From: Bacteroidota bacterium
GTDB taxonomy: Bacteria; Bacteroidota; Bacteroidia; Chitinophagales; BACL12
Assembly: GCA_016718035.1 (NCBI GenBank)
Contig: JADKEK010000001.1
Span: forward strand, 558,001-622,000
Length of the DNA stretch: 64,000 nt
Direction: 5' to 3'
The notes beneath the pieces are model-generated. The model made no database searches, was not told the DNA's origin, and worked only from the letters and a program-made list of their open reading frames with translations. Below, piece after piece: positions 34,976-44,450 of this stretch. A program made the position numbers and the translations under genes. Each line of letters starts with the position of its first letter. Position 1 is the stretch's first letter.

Positions 34976-37483
34976 TTATTTATATAAGGTATTTAAGGTT
35001 TTGTATTTGATTGCCGGCATACTATCACCGGCTAACTTTCCCTGCAAAGATATTTCTTTTGGGGTAGAAGGCAACAAGTCGAAGAAATTATCCGACAATT
35101 GTAGTTCATTTTGGTCGGTATACAGGTAAAGACCGGCTACAAAAGTGTTGCTGGTAATGGTAACTACCGTATTATCAGCATTCCAAACCATTTTTATTTC
35201 AGGCTCCTGTAAATTAAGCATTTTGGTTGGGGTAAACAGATGGAAAGTTTCGGCAATCATGGTATTGTTGTGTTTTACTGCGATATATAGCACACAATTT
35301 TCAGGGGCATATCCTTTAAGGAAATATTTGGTGTTAATTGTGGTAAATAGGGCTGATGATGCGGCCTCCAGCTTAACGGGTTGTGTATTTGTCTCGATAA
35401 TAAATCCTTTAGTAGTCATTAACGAATAGGTAAGCTCAGCATCTACGGGTGCTAACTTGTCATTTATTAACCAGGTAGACAAATTGCCCTTTTCCTCAAT
35501 AATGCTGATTAATACATCGGCATAGGCTTTTTTAACAGTATAATATGAAGCTTTTCGGTTGAAGTAATAATCAATGGTACTCCAGCTGGTTACCGGCCAG
35601 CAATCGTTGAGTTGCCAAAACAACGTGCCCATGCAATAAGGCCTGTTCCGTCGATGTGCTTCAATGGCTATTTGCATACCTTTTGCCTGCAGAAGTTGGG
35701 AAACATAAATGTAATCTTCAAATTTTTCGGGTATACGGTATTCTCTTTCCATATATGCCTCAATGGTTTCGTAACCCACCGGATGCTTTTGATGGTTTTT
35801 AACTGATGGAGAGGTCAGGTATAATTCATTTTCAGGTATAAACTGTTTGAATGCATTAAATGGCGGCATTCCCTGAAAACCATATTCACTCATAAACCTG
35901 GGAATTTTTTCATTAAACACTGTAAATGGTTGTTTGCCCCACCAAACGCCCCAATAATGTGCATCACCGTTTGTCATACTTTCTTTGCGACCCCAACCAT
36001 GTAAAGGTGATGAAGCATGATAGTTGGGATATTTATTGGTGGCTGATAAAATAGTTCGCGGAATTACTTCATTAAATAAACGACTATTCGCTTGCGCAAT
36101 AAATGCGGAATCGGCATCGCTATAATTAAATTGTTTTTGCCATCCCCAATTTTTCCAGCCCTCATCATTTTCATTATTACCGCACCATAATGCTAAACTA
36201 GGATGATGTTTTAATCGATTTACCTGTTGCGTAAATTCAGTTTCCCATTGTGGAGCGTTGGGATACATGGCACAGGCAAACATAAAATCCTGCCAAATTA
36301 AAATACCTAACGAATCGCATAAATTATAGAGATAATCCGATTCATAAATCCCACCTCCCCATACACGAATCATATTCATGTTCATGTTTTTGGCTTCGGT
36401 AACTATTTTGCGATAATGTTCGTGTGTTGCAGCGGGAGAGAAGCTGTGTAATGGAATTAAATTGGCGCCTTTGGCAAAAATGGTGGTACCGTTTACTGTG
36501 AAATAAAACGATTCACCTTTTTCATCTTGTTGTTGTATTAATTTGATATTGCTAAAACCGGTGGTGATGTTTTTTTCGAACAGCACTTTATTTTTATGTA
36601 TCAACTGTAATTTAAAATTGTACATAGCCGGTTCACCATACCCATTTGGAAACCATCGTTTAGTGATAGGAAATGTTACACTAAAATGTTCGGTGGTTGG
36701 GAAATGCGCATAATATGCCATTGCATATAATACAGTATCGGTTGTGATTTCTTTAAAAACAATCTTATAATCGCTTTTATTATTTGCCTGAAAATTTAAT
36801 TTGACATCGATTTTAGCTATGTCGTTGTTGTCTTCAAAAAAATTGATATCCGATTCTTTAACGCGAATGTTGTCTTCCGCAAAAAGTGTGACAGGTTTCC
36901 AAATACCTGCTGTAACTAAACGAGGTCCCCAATCCCAGCCAAATTGATATTGCGCCTTTCGAACAAATACACGTTCCTCGCCTGGAAGTGGGACAGGGTA
37001 TTGTTGTTGGAGCACTTTCGCTTTGTTGACTGAAGAATAAAATTTGATATACAATTTATTCACCCCTTTTTGCAACAAATTTTTTACATCGATGGTATGT
37101 TCAACAAACATATTTTCATTCTGCAAAATGAGCGAATCATTTAAAAATACATCTGCGTAAGTATCTAATCCTTCAAAACGAATATGGATGAAATCATTTT
37201 TGAGGAATTTATTTTTCACTTCAAAAAATGTCTGATATTCCCAATCTTCACGTTCAACCCATTCCACTGTTTTTTCGTTGTTGCCATAAAACGGGTCGGC
37301 AATTATACCTGCATGCAATAAATCGGTATGCACGCATCCGGGAACAATGGCTTTTATCCAAGATGTAGAATCTCCAACCTTTCGGAATTGCCAATTTTGT
37401 AAATCGATAACCATGTTTTGTTGTGCTGCTAATGGCAACACCAGCAGCAGATATACAATAAGCGTGCAAATGTGTTTATTCAT
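34976..37483 (-). CDS. Beta-mannosidase, glycoside hydrolase family 2
   Basis: 835 residues with a signal peptide (about 1-20). A GH2 sugar-binding domain (QNWQFRKVGD, VPGCVHTDLLHAG), an immunoglobulin-like domain and a TIM barrel follow. Acid/base Glu is in LWCGNNENDEGW near residue 435, and the nucleophile Glu in FMSEYGFQGMPP near 530. VHTDL and WDWGPRL are typical of beta-mannosidases rather than beta-galactosidases. It would cleave the beta-1,4-mannose of the N-glycan core. Its ATG overlaps the cutC stop by 4 bases. Confidence 0.92.
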   Translation of the reverse strand: MNKHICTLIVYLLLVLPLAAQQNMVIDLQNWQFRKVGDSTSWIKAIVPGCVHTDLLHAGIIADPFYGNNEKTVEWVEREDWEYQTFFEVKNKFLKNDFIHIRFEGLDTYADVFLNDSLILQNENMFVEHTIDVKNLLQKGVNKLYIKFYSSVNKAKVLQQQYPVPLPGEERVFVRKAQYQFGWDWGPRLVTAGIWKPVTLFAEDNIRVKESDINFFEDNNDIAKIDVKLNFQANNKSDYKIVFKEITTDTVLYAMAYYAHFPTTEHFSVTFPITKRWFPNGYGEPAMYNFKLQLIHKNKVLFEKNITTGFSNIKLIQQQDEKGESFYFTVNGTTIFAKGANLIPLHSFSPAATHEHYRKIVTEAKNMNMNMIRVWGGGIYESDYLYNLCDSLGILIWQDFMFACAMYPNAPQWETEFTQQVNRLKHHPSLALWCGNNENDEGWKNWGWQKQFNYSDADSAFIAQANSRLFNEVIPRTILSATNKYPNYHASSPLHGWGRKESMTNGDAHYWGVWWGKQPFTVFNEKIPRFMSEYGFQGMPPFNAFKQFIPENELYLTSPSVKNHQKHPVGYETIEAYMEREYRIPEKFEDYIYVSQLLQAKGMQIAIEAHRRNRPYCMGTLFWQLNDCWPVTSWSTIDYYFNRKASYYTVKKAYADVLISIIEEKGNLSTWLINDKLAPVDAELTYSLMTTKGFIIETNTQPVKLEAASSALFTTINTKYFLKGYAPENCVLYIAVKHNNTMIAETFHLFTPTKMLNLQEPEIKMVWNADNTVVTITSNTFVAGLYLYTDQNELQLSDNFFDLLPSTPKEISLQGKLAGDSMPAIKYKTLNTLYK

Positions 37484-38226
37484 GCAGAAAATGAGGAGGT
37501 AATTTTTTTGAGTGCTGCGACTTCGTCAGGATTTACACAAGTGAGGTGACTGAAATCATAAATGCCTTCTTTATACACATAACCAATTGTTGGTTTTGAT
37601 ATTGCCGGCATTTTGGCAGAAGTATGAATTTGTGTGCAACCGGTAAATTCAATAATTGCCGCTGCGTTGTTGGCATTTACACCAGCACCCGGTAAAATTT
37701 CTATTCGGCCATTTGATTGTGTTATTAATGTTTTTATCAGTTGTCTGCCATCCCATGCCGATGCTTCCTGTCCTGAAGTCAGTATTCGTTTAAATCCAAT
37801 TTTAATTGCTGCTTCTAATGCAACAAGCGGATCGGCGGTCATGTCGAATGCTCGTTGCAACGTACAACTCATTGGAGCCGCTAAATCCACCAGCATTTTA
37901 TTTCGTTCAAAATCCAAATTGCCATCTTGTTGAATGATGCCAAAAATGACATTTTTAACGCCAATGTTTTTGCAATGTATAATATCCTGTTGCATGACTT
38001 CAAATTCATGGCCATCATAAATAAAATCACCACCACGTGGTCGAATCATGACAACAATATGCTCGGGAGAAATAATCTTAAACGCTTCGGTAATTGCAGC
38101 ATGAGATGGTGTGATGCCACCTTCCACATAAGAAGCACATAATTCAATACGGTCGGCACCTGCATTTACTGCATGTACAACATCGGTTGAATTAAATGTG
38201 CAAATTTCAAGTAATACCTTGGTCAT
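37480..38226 (-). CDS. cutC: CutC family TIM-barrel protein
   Basis: 248 residues, normal length. CutC family marks are LEICTFNSTDVVHAVNAGAD, RIELCASYVEGGITPSHA, VVMIRPRGGDFIYDGHE, ILTSGQEASAWDGRQLI and EILPGAGVNANNAA. CutC was named for copper tolerance but its biochemical role is unsettled. It sits between a glycosylasparaginase and a beta-mannosidase with tight spacing (2 bases to the first, a 4-base overlap with the second), which argues for a role in sugar metabolism here; that is inference. Confidence 0.9.
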   Translation of the reverse strand: MTKVLLEICTFNSTDVVHAVNAGADRIELCASYVEGGITPSHAAITEAFKIISPEHIVVMIRPRGGDFIYDGHEFEVMQQDIIHCKNIGVKNVIFGIIQQDGNLDFERNKMLVDLAAPMSCTLQRAFDMTADPLVALEAAIKIGFKRILTSGQEASAWDGRQLIKTLITQSNGRIEILPGAGVNANNAAAIIEFTGCTQIHTSAKMPAISKPTIGYVYKEGIYDFSHLTCVNPDEVAALKKITSSFSA

Positions 38227-38228
38227 TG

Positions 38229-39218
38229 TTATTTTGTAGGTGCTGGATAATAAGCGTCTGAGGTAAATATTTGATTGGGAATATTATTAGAATACACCGC
38301 GTAATTAAAACCGGTTTGTAAACAATATCCACCGAATTCACCGTTTTTATTTAAGGCAATAAAACCTACTTGAAATTCTTTCGTTTTTTCTTTCCGAATT
38401 TTCACCATTCGCATAACTGCTTCTTTACAAGCTTCATAGGGTGAATAATTTTGCCGCATCAATTCAACTACCAAATGTGTTCCTGCAATACGAATTACTT
38501 CTTCTCCAGTGCCGGTTGCAGTAGCGGCGCCAATTTCATTGTCTACATATAAACCGGCTCCAATAATAGGAGAGTCCCCAATTCTGCCACGCATTTTGTA
38601 AGCAAGTCCACTTGTTGTACATGCACCTGAAAGATTGCCGTTTGCATCCATGGCAATCATACCGATAGTATCATGATTTTCGATATTAATTATGGGTTTA
38701 TAAGTAGAAGTTTTTAACCATTTTTTATAATCTTCAAGTGATTCAGGGTTTTCATAATTATCTAATTTAAATCCCTGTGATAATGCAAATTGTTGTGCAC
38801 CTTCTCCAACCAACATCACATGTGGTGTATTTTCCATTACCTTGCGGGCAACGGCAATTGGATTTTTTATTTTTTCTAAAAATGCAACAGCACCACAATT
38901 ATAATTTTCATCCATAATACAGGCATCCAAAGTTGTTTTACCTTCTCTGTCGGGCCTACCGGCTAATCCAACCGAAGTAGAAAACAAATCATTTTCGGCA
39001 ACCATTACGCCGGCTTCAACTGCATCGAGTGCACGACCATTTTTTTGCAAAATGGCCCAGGCATCTTTATTGGCCATTAAACCAAAATCCCAGGTAGATA
39101 AAACGATTGGTTTATGCAAAGGGGCTTTGGCAGCAATTGTTTTTGCAAACGTGTTACTGCTAGTAAGTGCACCAGCGCCAAGTGCTGCTGCTTTAATAAA
39201 ATTTCTTCTACTTGCCAT
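38229..39218 (-). CDS. N4-(beta-N-acetylglucosaminyl)-L-asparaginase (glycosylasparaginase), Tat-type signal
   Basis: 329 residues. A twin-arginine-like signal, SRRNFIKAAALGAGALTS, suggests export. It is an Ntn hydrolase that autocleaves before the Thr in IENHDTIGMIAMD (near residue 185), the new N-terminal nucleophile. GRIGDSPIIGAGLYVDNEIG and ATATGTGEEVIRI form the substrate pocket. It releases asparagine from GlcNAc-Asn, the final step of N-glycan removal. The family includes the well-studied Elizabethkingia enzyme. Confidence 0.9.
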   Translation of the reverse strand: MASRRNFIKAAALGAGALTSSNTFAKTIAAKAPLHKPIVLSTWDFGLMANKDAWAILQKNGRALDAVEAGVMVAENDLFSTSVGLAGRPDREGKTTLDACIMDENYNCGAVAFLEKIKNPIAVARKVMENTPHVMLVGEGAQQFALSQGFKLDNYENPESLEDYKKWLKTSTYKPIINIENHDTIGMIAMDANGNLSGACTTSGLAYKMRGRIGDSPIIGAGLYVDNEIGAATATGTGEEVIRIAGTHLVVELMRQNYSPYEACKEAVMRMVKIRKEKTKEFQVGFIALNKNGEFGGYCLQTGFNYAVYSNNIPNQIFTSDAYYPAPTK

Positions 39219-39247
39219 ATAGTGATGTTTGTGCTGATTAAAGTTAA

Positions 39248-41521
39248 TTACTCCACTGATATTTCATCTATAAATAACCAGGGTTTAGAACCGGCTCCCG
39301 GATTTCCGGAAGGGATAGTGCCTAAATTTATTGCTTCAATTTTAATATATCTACCTGTTTTAACTGTTGAGCTAATTGTAATCGCATTACGTTTTTGATC
39401 ACCGTTATATTTTATTTTACCGGCCTGTTCGTAATTTTTACCATTGGTGGAAACCCAAATTTGAACCGATTCTGCTGGGTAAATCCAACTTAATTTGTCG
39501 TATAAACAACCTATCGTTACTGAATGAATTGAATCGATTTCGCCAAGGTCTATGATTGCTTGCAAATCGGTACCTAAAAAACCTAACCATTCGCTGCCAT
39601 TCCAACTTGGATTTACGGTTGCTTCCACGCCATTGATTAATGTAAAACCTCCATCGGCACTATATTTTTTGGATGGTTCATTTTTTAAGGTAATACTTTT
39701 GCCGGTTGCTTTATTGAATTTTAATTTGATTTGTGTAGTTGGGGTATTTTTTATGGAGCCGTTTAATTGTGCGCTTATATAAGGTGTTTCAGCACTGACA
39801 GTAAAAGGATTTTCATAAGTGAAATTATTTTTACTTCCGTTTAAAACATTAATGGTTTGCACATCAATTTTGCCTAATTGAGGGTTAGATAATAATGTAA
39901 TGTTTAATTTATTTAATTCACTCGCCGGCGTAACCTTGTAATTTATTTGATAAATAGATTTAGCATAATTGGTATTAGTTTTATCCAGTAATTGGAAATG
40001 GAATAGTAATCGGCTTAAAAAATCATCATAATTTTTATTTTCCTTTGAGGTCCACAGCACTTCACTTAAAGCCAACATTCTTGGCAATAACATATATTCT
40101 ACTTGTTCCGGGAAATTGATGTATTCGGTCCAGATATTTGCCTGTGCACCTAATATGTAAGTAGCTTGTTCCGGTGTTAGTGAAGCAGGAATAGGATTAA
40201 AGCCATACACTTTATCTAAAGGCACAAATCCGCCAATAGCCAGTGGTTCCAATTGTGGTGCACCCTGATAATAATCAAAATAACAATGACTACCGGGCGT
40301 CATGATGGCATAATGTTTTTGCTGCGCAGCCAATACTGCACCTTCTTCACCACGCCAACTCATAATCGTAGCATTTTGTGCTAAACCACCTTCTAAAATT
40401 TCATCCCATCCAATAATACTTCTGCCTTTGCTGTTGACATATTTTTCTATGCGTTGAATAAAATAACTTTGTAAACCATGTTCATTAACTAATCCCTTTT
40501 CTTTTATTAATTGTTGACAGTGACTGCAATTTTTCCAACGTATTTTTTCCACTTCATCGCCACCAACATGTATATATGGTGAAGGAAATAAAGCCATCAC
40601 TTCGTCCAAAACATTTTCAAGAAAAATAAAGGTGGAATCGTTAGGACAAAATACATCTTCAAAAACACCCCAACCTTTTGCTACCTGATAAGTAGTGTCT
40701 TTAACACAACCAAGTTCAGGATATGCAGCTAAGGCAGCCATACAATGTCCCGGCATTTCAATTTCAGGGATAATGGTAATATGTCTGTCGGTAGCATACC
40801 TGACAATTTCTTTTATTTCTTTTTGTGTATAAAATCCGCCGTAACGAACATTATCATATTGCTGGTCGCGATAATGACCAACCATAGTGCCATCGCGCCA
40901 TGCGCCAATTTCGGTAAGTTTAGGATATTGTTTTATTTCAATTCTCCAACCCTGATCATCGGTTAAATGCCAATGAAAAGTATTCATTTTATACATGGCT
41001 AAATAATCGATATATTTTTTGATAAATGCTATATCAAAAAAATGTCTTGAGCAATCGAGATGCATGCCACGATATTGAAATTGCGGATAATCTGTAATTT
41101 CTCCGCAAGGTATCTGAACCGTATTACCTGTTTTTTCAATTAATTGCATTATTGATAAAAGTCCGTATAAAACGCCGCCATTATTTTTCCCGGTAATGGT
41201 AATGTTTTCCGGGCTAATCAAAATATGATAACCGCCATCTGCGACAGCTAGTGTAGAATCATATTTAAGTGCAATATGTTTGCCAACGCCAATTGATTTT
41301 GTTGCTGTTTTAAGTGGAAGATTATAATATTTAATCAGAAAATCTTTAATTACATATCCATCCTTATAGGCAACCTGGTCGTTGCCAAGAAAATAAGTTG
41401 TTGGATCAAATGTAAAATAACCCGGAGCAGGTTTTACGGACAAAGGTGCCGGAATAATTTTATTTTGAGCTATAGCAGATAGCCCCATGAGGATAAAAAC
41501 TAAACCCAACCATTTTTTCAT
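39248..41521 (-). CDS. Beta-N-acetylhexosaminidase, glycoside hydrolase family 20
   Basis: 757 residues with a signal peptide (about 1-18). A GH20b N-terminal domain (about 20-140) precedes the barrel, with YRGMHLDCSRHFFD, FHWHLTDDQGWRIEI and the catalytic D-E pair in HVGGDEVEKIRW near residue 320. The C-terminal part (about 545-757) contains beta-sandwich and carbohydrate-binding-like domains (GSEWLGFLGTDLQAIIDLG). It removes terminal GlcNAc/GalNAc. It is the first gene of the minus-strand glycan operon, 29 bases before the asparaginase gene. Confidence 0.93.
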   Translation of the reverse strand: MKKWLGLVFILMGLSAIAQNKIIPAPLSVKPAPGYFTFDPTTYFLGNDQVAYKDGYVIKDFLIKYYNLPLKTATKSIGVGKHIALKYDSTLAVADGGYHILISPENITITGKNNGGVLYGLLSIMQLIEKTGNTVQIPCGEITDYPQFQYRGMHLDCSRHFFDIAFIKKYIDYLAMYKMNTFHWHLTDDQGWRIEIKQYPKLTEIGAWRDGTMVGHYRDQQYDNVRYGGFYTQKEIKEIVRYATDRHITIIPEIEMPGHCMAALAAYPELGCVKDTTYQVAKGWGVFEDVFCPNDSTFIFLENVLDEVMALFPSPYIHVGGDEVEKIRWKNCSHCQQLIKEKGLVNEHGLQSYFIQRIEKYVNSKGRSIIGWDEILEGGLAQNATIMSWRGEEGAVLAAQQKHYAIMTPGSHCYFDYYQGAPQLEPLAIGGFVPLDKVYGFNPIPASLTPEQATYILGAQANIWTEYINFPEQVEYMLLPRMLALSEVLWTSKENKNYDDFLSRLLFHFQLLDKTNTNYAKSIYQINYKVTPASELNKLNITLLSNPQLGKIDVQTINVLNGSKNNFTYENPFTVSAETPYISAQLNGSIKNTPTTQIKLKFNKATGKSITLKNEPSKKYSADGGFTLINGVEATVNPSWNGSEWLGFLGTDLQAIIDLGEIDSIHSVTIGCLYDKLSWIYPAESVQIWVSTNGKNYEQAGKIKYNGDQKRNAITISSTVKTGRYIKIEAINLGTIPSGNPGAGSKPWLFIDEISVE

Positions 41522-41631
41522 GGGGTGAAAATAAGAAGATGTTGCTGTACCTCAAATGGAAACCCTTGAAAATACGTGGACAACTCCACATAAATTTCAG
41601 CGCACATCATTAAAGCAATACGAACACGAAA

Positions 41632-43261
41632 CTATACTTGAATTACGCCCGGATTGAAGGCTTTCATTTCATCATTGTTATTGGCCATTTCGATACCCAT
41701 ACTTACCCATTTTCTGGTATCTAGTGGGTCAATAATGCTATCTACCCACAAACGCGCAGCCGCATAATAGGGATCCATAGTTTCATTATAATGATTGAGA
41801 ATATGGTCGAGCAGTTCTTTTTCTTTTTCTGCGGTAATTACTTCCCCTTTAGCTTTTAGCGAAGCCACTTGTATTTGTAACAACACTTTTCCGGCCTGTG
41901 CGCCACCCATTACCGCAATTTTTGCATTTGGCCAGGCAACAATTAATCGAGGATCATAGGCTTTACCACACATGGCATAATTACCTGCGCCAAAACTATT
42001 TCCGATAATAACCGTGAATTTTGGTACAACAGAATTAGCCACAGCATTTACCAGTTTGGCACCATCTTTAATTATTCCGGCATGTTCACTTTTACTGCCT
42101 ACCATAAATCCGGTAACATCCTGTAAAAACAATAACGGAATTTTTTTCTGATTACAATTCATAATAAAACGAGCAGCTTTATCCGCACTGTCATTATAAA
42201 TTACCCCGCCAATTTGTAATTCCCCTTTTTTATTTTTTACTACTTTGCGTTGATTGGCAACAATTCCCACACTCCATCCGTCAATGCGGCCAAGACCACA
42301 CACTATTGTTTTACCATAAGCAGGTTTATATTCATCAAAAGCAGAATCATCAACCAAACGTTTAATAATGTCTAATACATCATATTGTTTAGTGATTTCT
42401 TCAGGCATAATGCCATAAATTTCTTCCTCTTTTAATACAGGAGGTTTAGCTGCAACTCTGTCGAAACCGGCTTTTGGTTTTGCACCAATTTTATCCATGG
42501 TTTTGCGGATATGCGATAAACAATCCTCATCATTTTCAGCAGCATAATCGCAAATGCCTGAAATTTCTGTGGCTGTAATTGCACCGCCAAGTGTTTCGGC
42601 GTCAATATCTTCACCAATAGCAGCTTTTACTAAATATGGACCTGCTAAGAAAAATACTTCCTGTGTTTTTAACAATGTACGCTTCATCGCTCATAATAGG
42701 CAAGTAAGCACCACCGGCAACGCAACTTCCCATAATGGCAGCAATTTGAGTAATACCCATGCTACTCATGATGGCGTTATTTCTAAATATTCGTCCAAAA
42801 TGTTCTTTATCCGGAAAAATTTCATCTTGCAATGGTAAAAAAACACCTGCGCTATCAACCAGATAAATGATGGGTAATTTATTTTCAATAGCGATTTCTT
42901 GTGCACGCAAATTCTTTTTTCCTGTGATGGGAAACCAGGCACCTGCTTTAACTGTAGCATCGTTAGCCACAACAATACATTGACGGCCTGCAACATATCC
43001 GATTTTTACTACCACACCACCACTTGGACATCCGCCATGTTCCTGATACATATTAAATCCGGTAAAAGCACCTATTTCAATACAAGGTTTATCCTGGTCA
43101 AAAAGTAATTTGATGCGCTCACGAGCATGCAATTTGCCTTTTTCATGTAATTTATCAATAGATTTTTTTCCACCACCTTCAGCAACTTTTGCCAATCGTT
43201 GTTTCATTGTTGCTACCAACAACTTCAATGCATCTTCATTTTTATTAAACGTGATATCCAT
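41632..43261 (-). CDS. Acyl-CoA carboxylase carboxyltransferase (beta) subunit, frameshifted
   Basis: About 542 residues once corrected. The A-run at 42650-42654 has one base too many; removal joins SDEAYIVKNTGSIFL to AGPYLVKAAIGEDIDAE. The crotonase-like carboxyltransferase halves show HARERIKLLFD, GCPSGGVVVKIGYVAGR, GSCVAGGAYLPIMSDE, LLFLQDVTGFMVGSKSE and NSFGAGNYAMCGKAYDPR. The C-terminal ARLWVDSIIDPLDTRKW favours a methylcrotonyl-CoA (or related) carboxylase over a propionyl-CoA one. The biotin subunit is not in the window. Confidence 0.88.
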
Positions 43262-43383
43262 AAACAAATTTATTTCGGCAAGATACTTACTTTAGATAGT
43301 TATCTCTGCGCCTTGTGTAAAATTTCCTGCAAAAATAAGCACTTCATTTTAACCACTTTACTAACGCCTTCATCATTTTTTGC

Positions 43384-43391
43384 TATTTTTG
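43384..43391 (+). promoter_or_regulatory. -7 promoter box TATTTTTG for the SRP RNA
   Basis: Exact TAnnTTTG ending 4 bases before the predicted RNA 5' end, the distance expected for the start site. Confidence 0.65.
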
Positions 43392-43395
43392 CGCC

Positions 43396-43491
43396 GGGCA
43401 AGTCCTATACGACCAGCTCCTGCTGAATCCCCCAGGCCCTGACCGGAGCAAGGGTAGGTGGTTGTAGCGGTGCGATGTAGATCACTTGCCC
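43396..43491 (+). ncRNA. ffs: Signal recognition particle RNA (4.5S)
   Basis: A roughly 96-nucleotide hairpin in which GGGCAAGT at the 5' end pairs with ATCACTTGCCC at the 3' end. The apical conserved region AGGCCCTGACCGGAGCAAGG is the Ffh-binding tetraloop/internal loop. TTTTTT at 43492-43497 completes a terminator. It acts with Ffh in co-translational membrane targeting. The remainder of the 43262-43619 gap holds only promoters. Confidence 0.93.
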
Positions 43492-43592
43492 TTTTTTATT
43501 TTTCATGACCGGTTGCCCATTAAACCTGTAGTTTCTTCATCGGTTGCCCGGTATTTGTTGAAAACCCAATGCGATTTTACAAGATTACCTGC

Positions 43593-43600
43593 TAATTTTG
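43593..43600 (+). promoter_or_regulatory. -7 promoter box TAATTTTG for the transaldolase-like gene
   Basis: Exact TAnnTTTG 19 bases before the ATG at 43620. Confidence 0.5.
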
Positions 43601-43619
43601 CGGGAACGATTTAATTACT

Positions 43620-44276
43620 ATGAAATTTTTTATTGATACTGCAGACTTAAACGAGATAAAAGAAGCGGCAGCTTTAGGAATTCTCGACGGTGTTACCACC
43701 AATCCTTCATTAATGGCTAAAGTTGGCATCACTGGTGCTGATAATATCAAAAAACACTATGTTGACATTTGTAATATAGTTGATGGCGATATTAGTGCGG
43801 AAGTTATTTCCGTTGATTTCGACGGTATGGTGCGCGAAGCAAAAGAACTTTCTGCTTTGCATCCAAATATTGTTGTGAAGATACCTATGATTAAAGAAGG
43901 TATTAAAGCAATCAAATGGTGCACAGATAATGGTATCAGAACCAATTGCACACTGGTATTTTCTGCAGGTCAGGCAATTTTAGCAGCAAAAGCAGGTGCT
44001 ACCTACCTTTCACCGTTTATTGGTCGTGTAGATGACATGAATTGGGATGGTATTCTATTGATAGAACAAATTGTACATATTTACCGCATTTACGGTTTTG
44101 AGACTGAAGTTTTAGCAGCTTCTATCCGCAATCCATTGCATATTGTGCGTTGCGCCGAAGTTGGTGCCGACGTAGTTACTTGTCCGCTTAGTTCAATTCT
44201 TGGTTTGTTCAAACATCCTTTGACAGACTTAGGTTTAGCGCAGTTTTTAGCGGATTATAAAAAAGGTAACGGGTAA
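43620..44276 (+). CDS. Transaldolase / fructose-6-phosphate aldolase-like enzyme
   Basis: 218 residues, the short single-domain (MipB/FSA/TalC) type. MKFFIDTADLNEIKEAAALG and DGVTTNPSLMAKVG open the barrel. VVKIPMIKEGIKAIK carries the Schiff-base Lys region, then TNCTLVFSAGQAILAAKAGA and SPFIGRVDDM. It is a class I aldolase acting on C3/C6/C7 sugar phosphates. Short forms in bacteria are often true transaldolases, so activity is not resolved by sequence. A hairpin terminator follows. Confidence 0.92.
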   Translation: MKFFIDTADLNEIKEAAALGILDGVTTNPSLMAKVGITGADNIKKHYVDICNIVDGDISAEVISVDFDGMVREAKELSALHPNIVVKIPMIKEGIKAIKWCTDNGIRTNCTLVFSAGQAILAAKAGATYLSPFIGRVDDMNWDGILLIEQIVHIYRIYGFETEVLAASIRNPLHIVRCAEVGADVVTCPLSSILGLFKHPLTDLGLAQFLADYKKGNG

Positions 44277-44311
44277 CTTTTACCGATAATTTCTAAAATT
44301 CTTTTAATTAT

Positions 44312-44348
44312 AAGGCTCCAAAGCTTAGCTTTGGGGCCTTATTCTATT
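44312..44348 (+). terminator. Hairpin terminator after the transaldolase gene
   Basis: AAGGCTCCAAAGC pairs with GCTTTGGGGCCTT around TTA. The T-tail is interrupted (ATTCTATT), so efficiency may be moderate. Confidence 0.6.
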
Positions 44349-44367
44349 AAATCAATAGAATAAAAGT

Positions 44368-44419
44368 AGCATTTCATTTCGCAATTAGCCTTGCATCCTT
44401 AGCCGGAAAATGAAATGCT
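44368..44419. repeat. 12-bp perfect inverted repeat AGCATTTCATTT/AAATGAAATGCT
   Basis: Arms at 44368-44379 and 44408-44419 with a 28-base loop, 32 bases before the antiporter ATG. It could be a regulatory stem; there is no T-run. Confidence 0.5.
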
Positions 44420-44450
44420 GCATTTAATATAACCTGTTAACCCATCTAAT

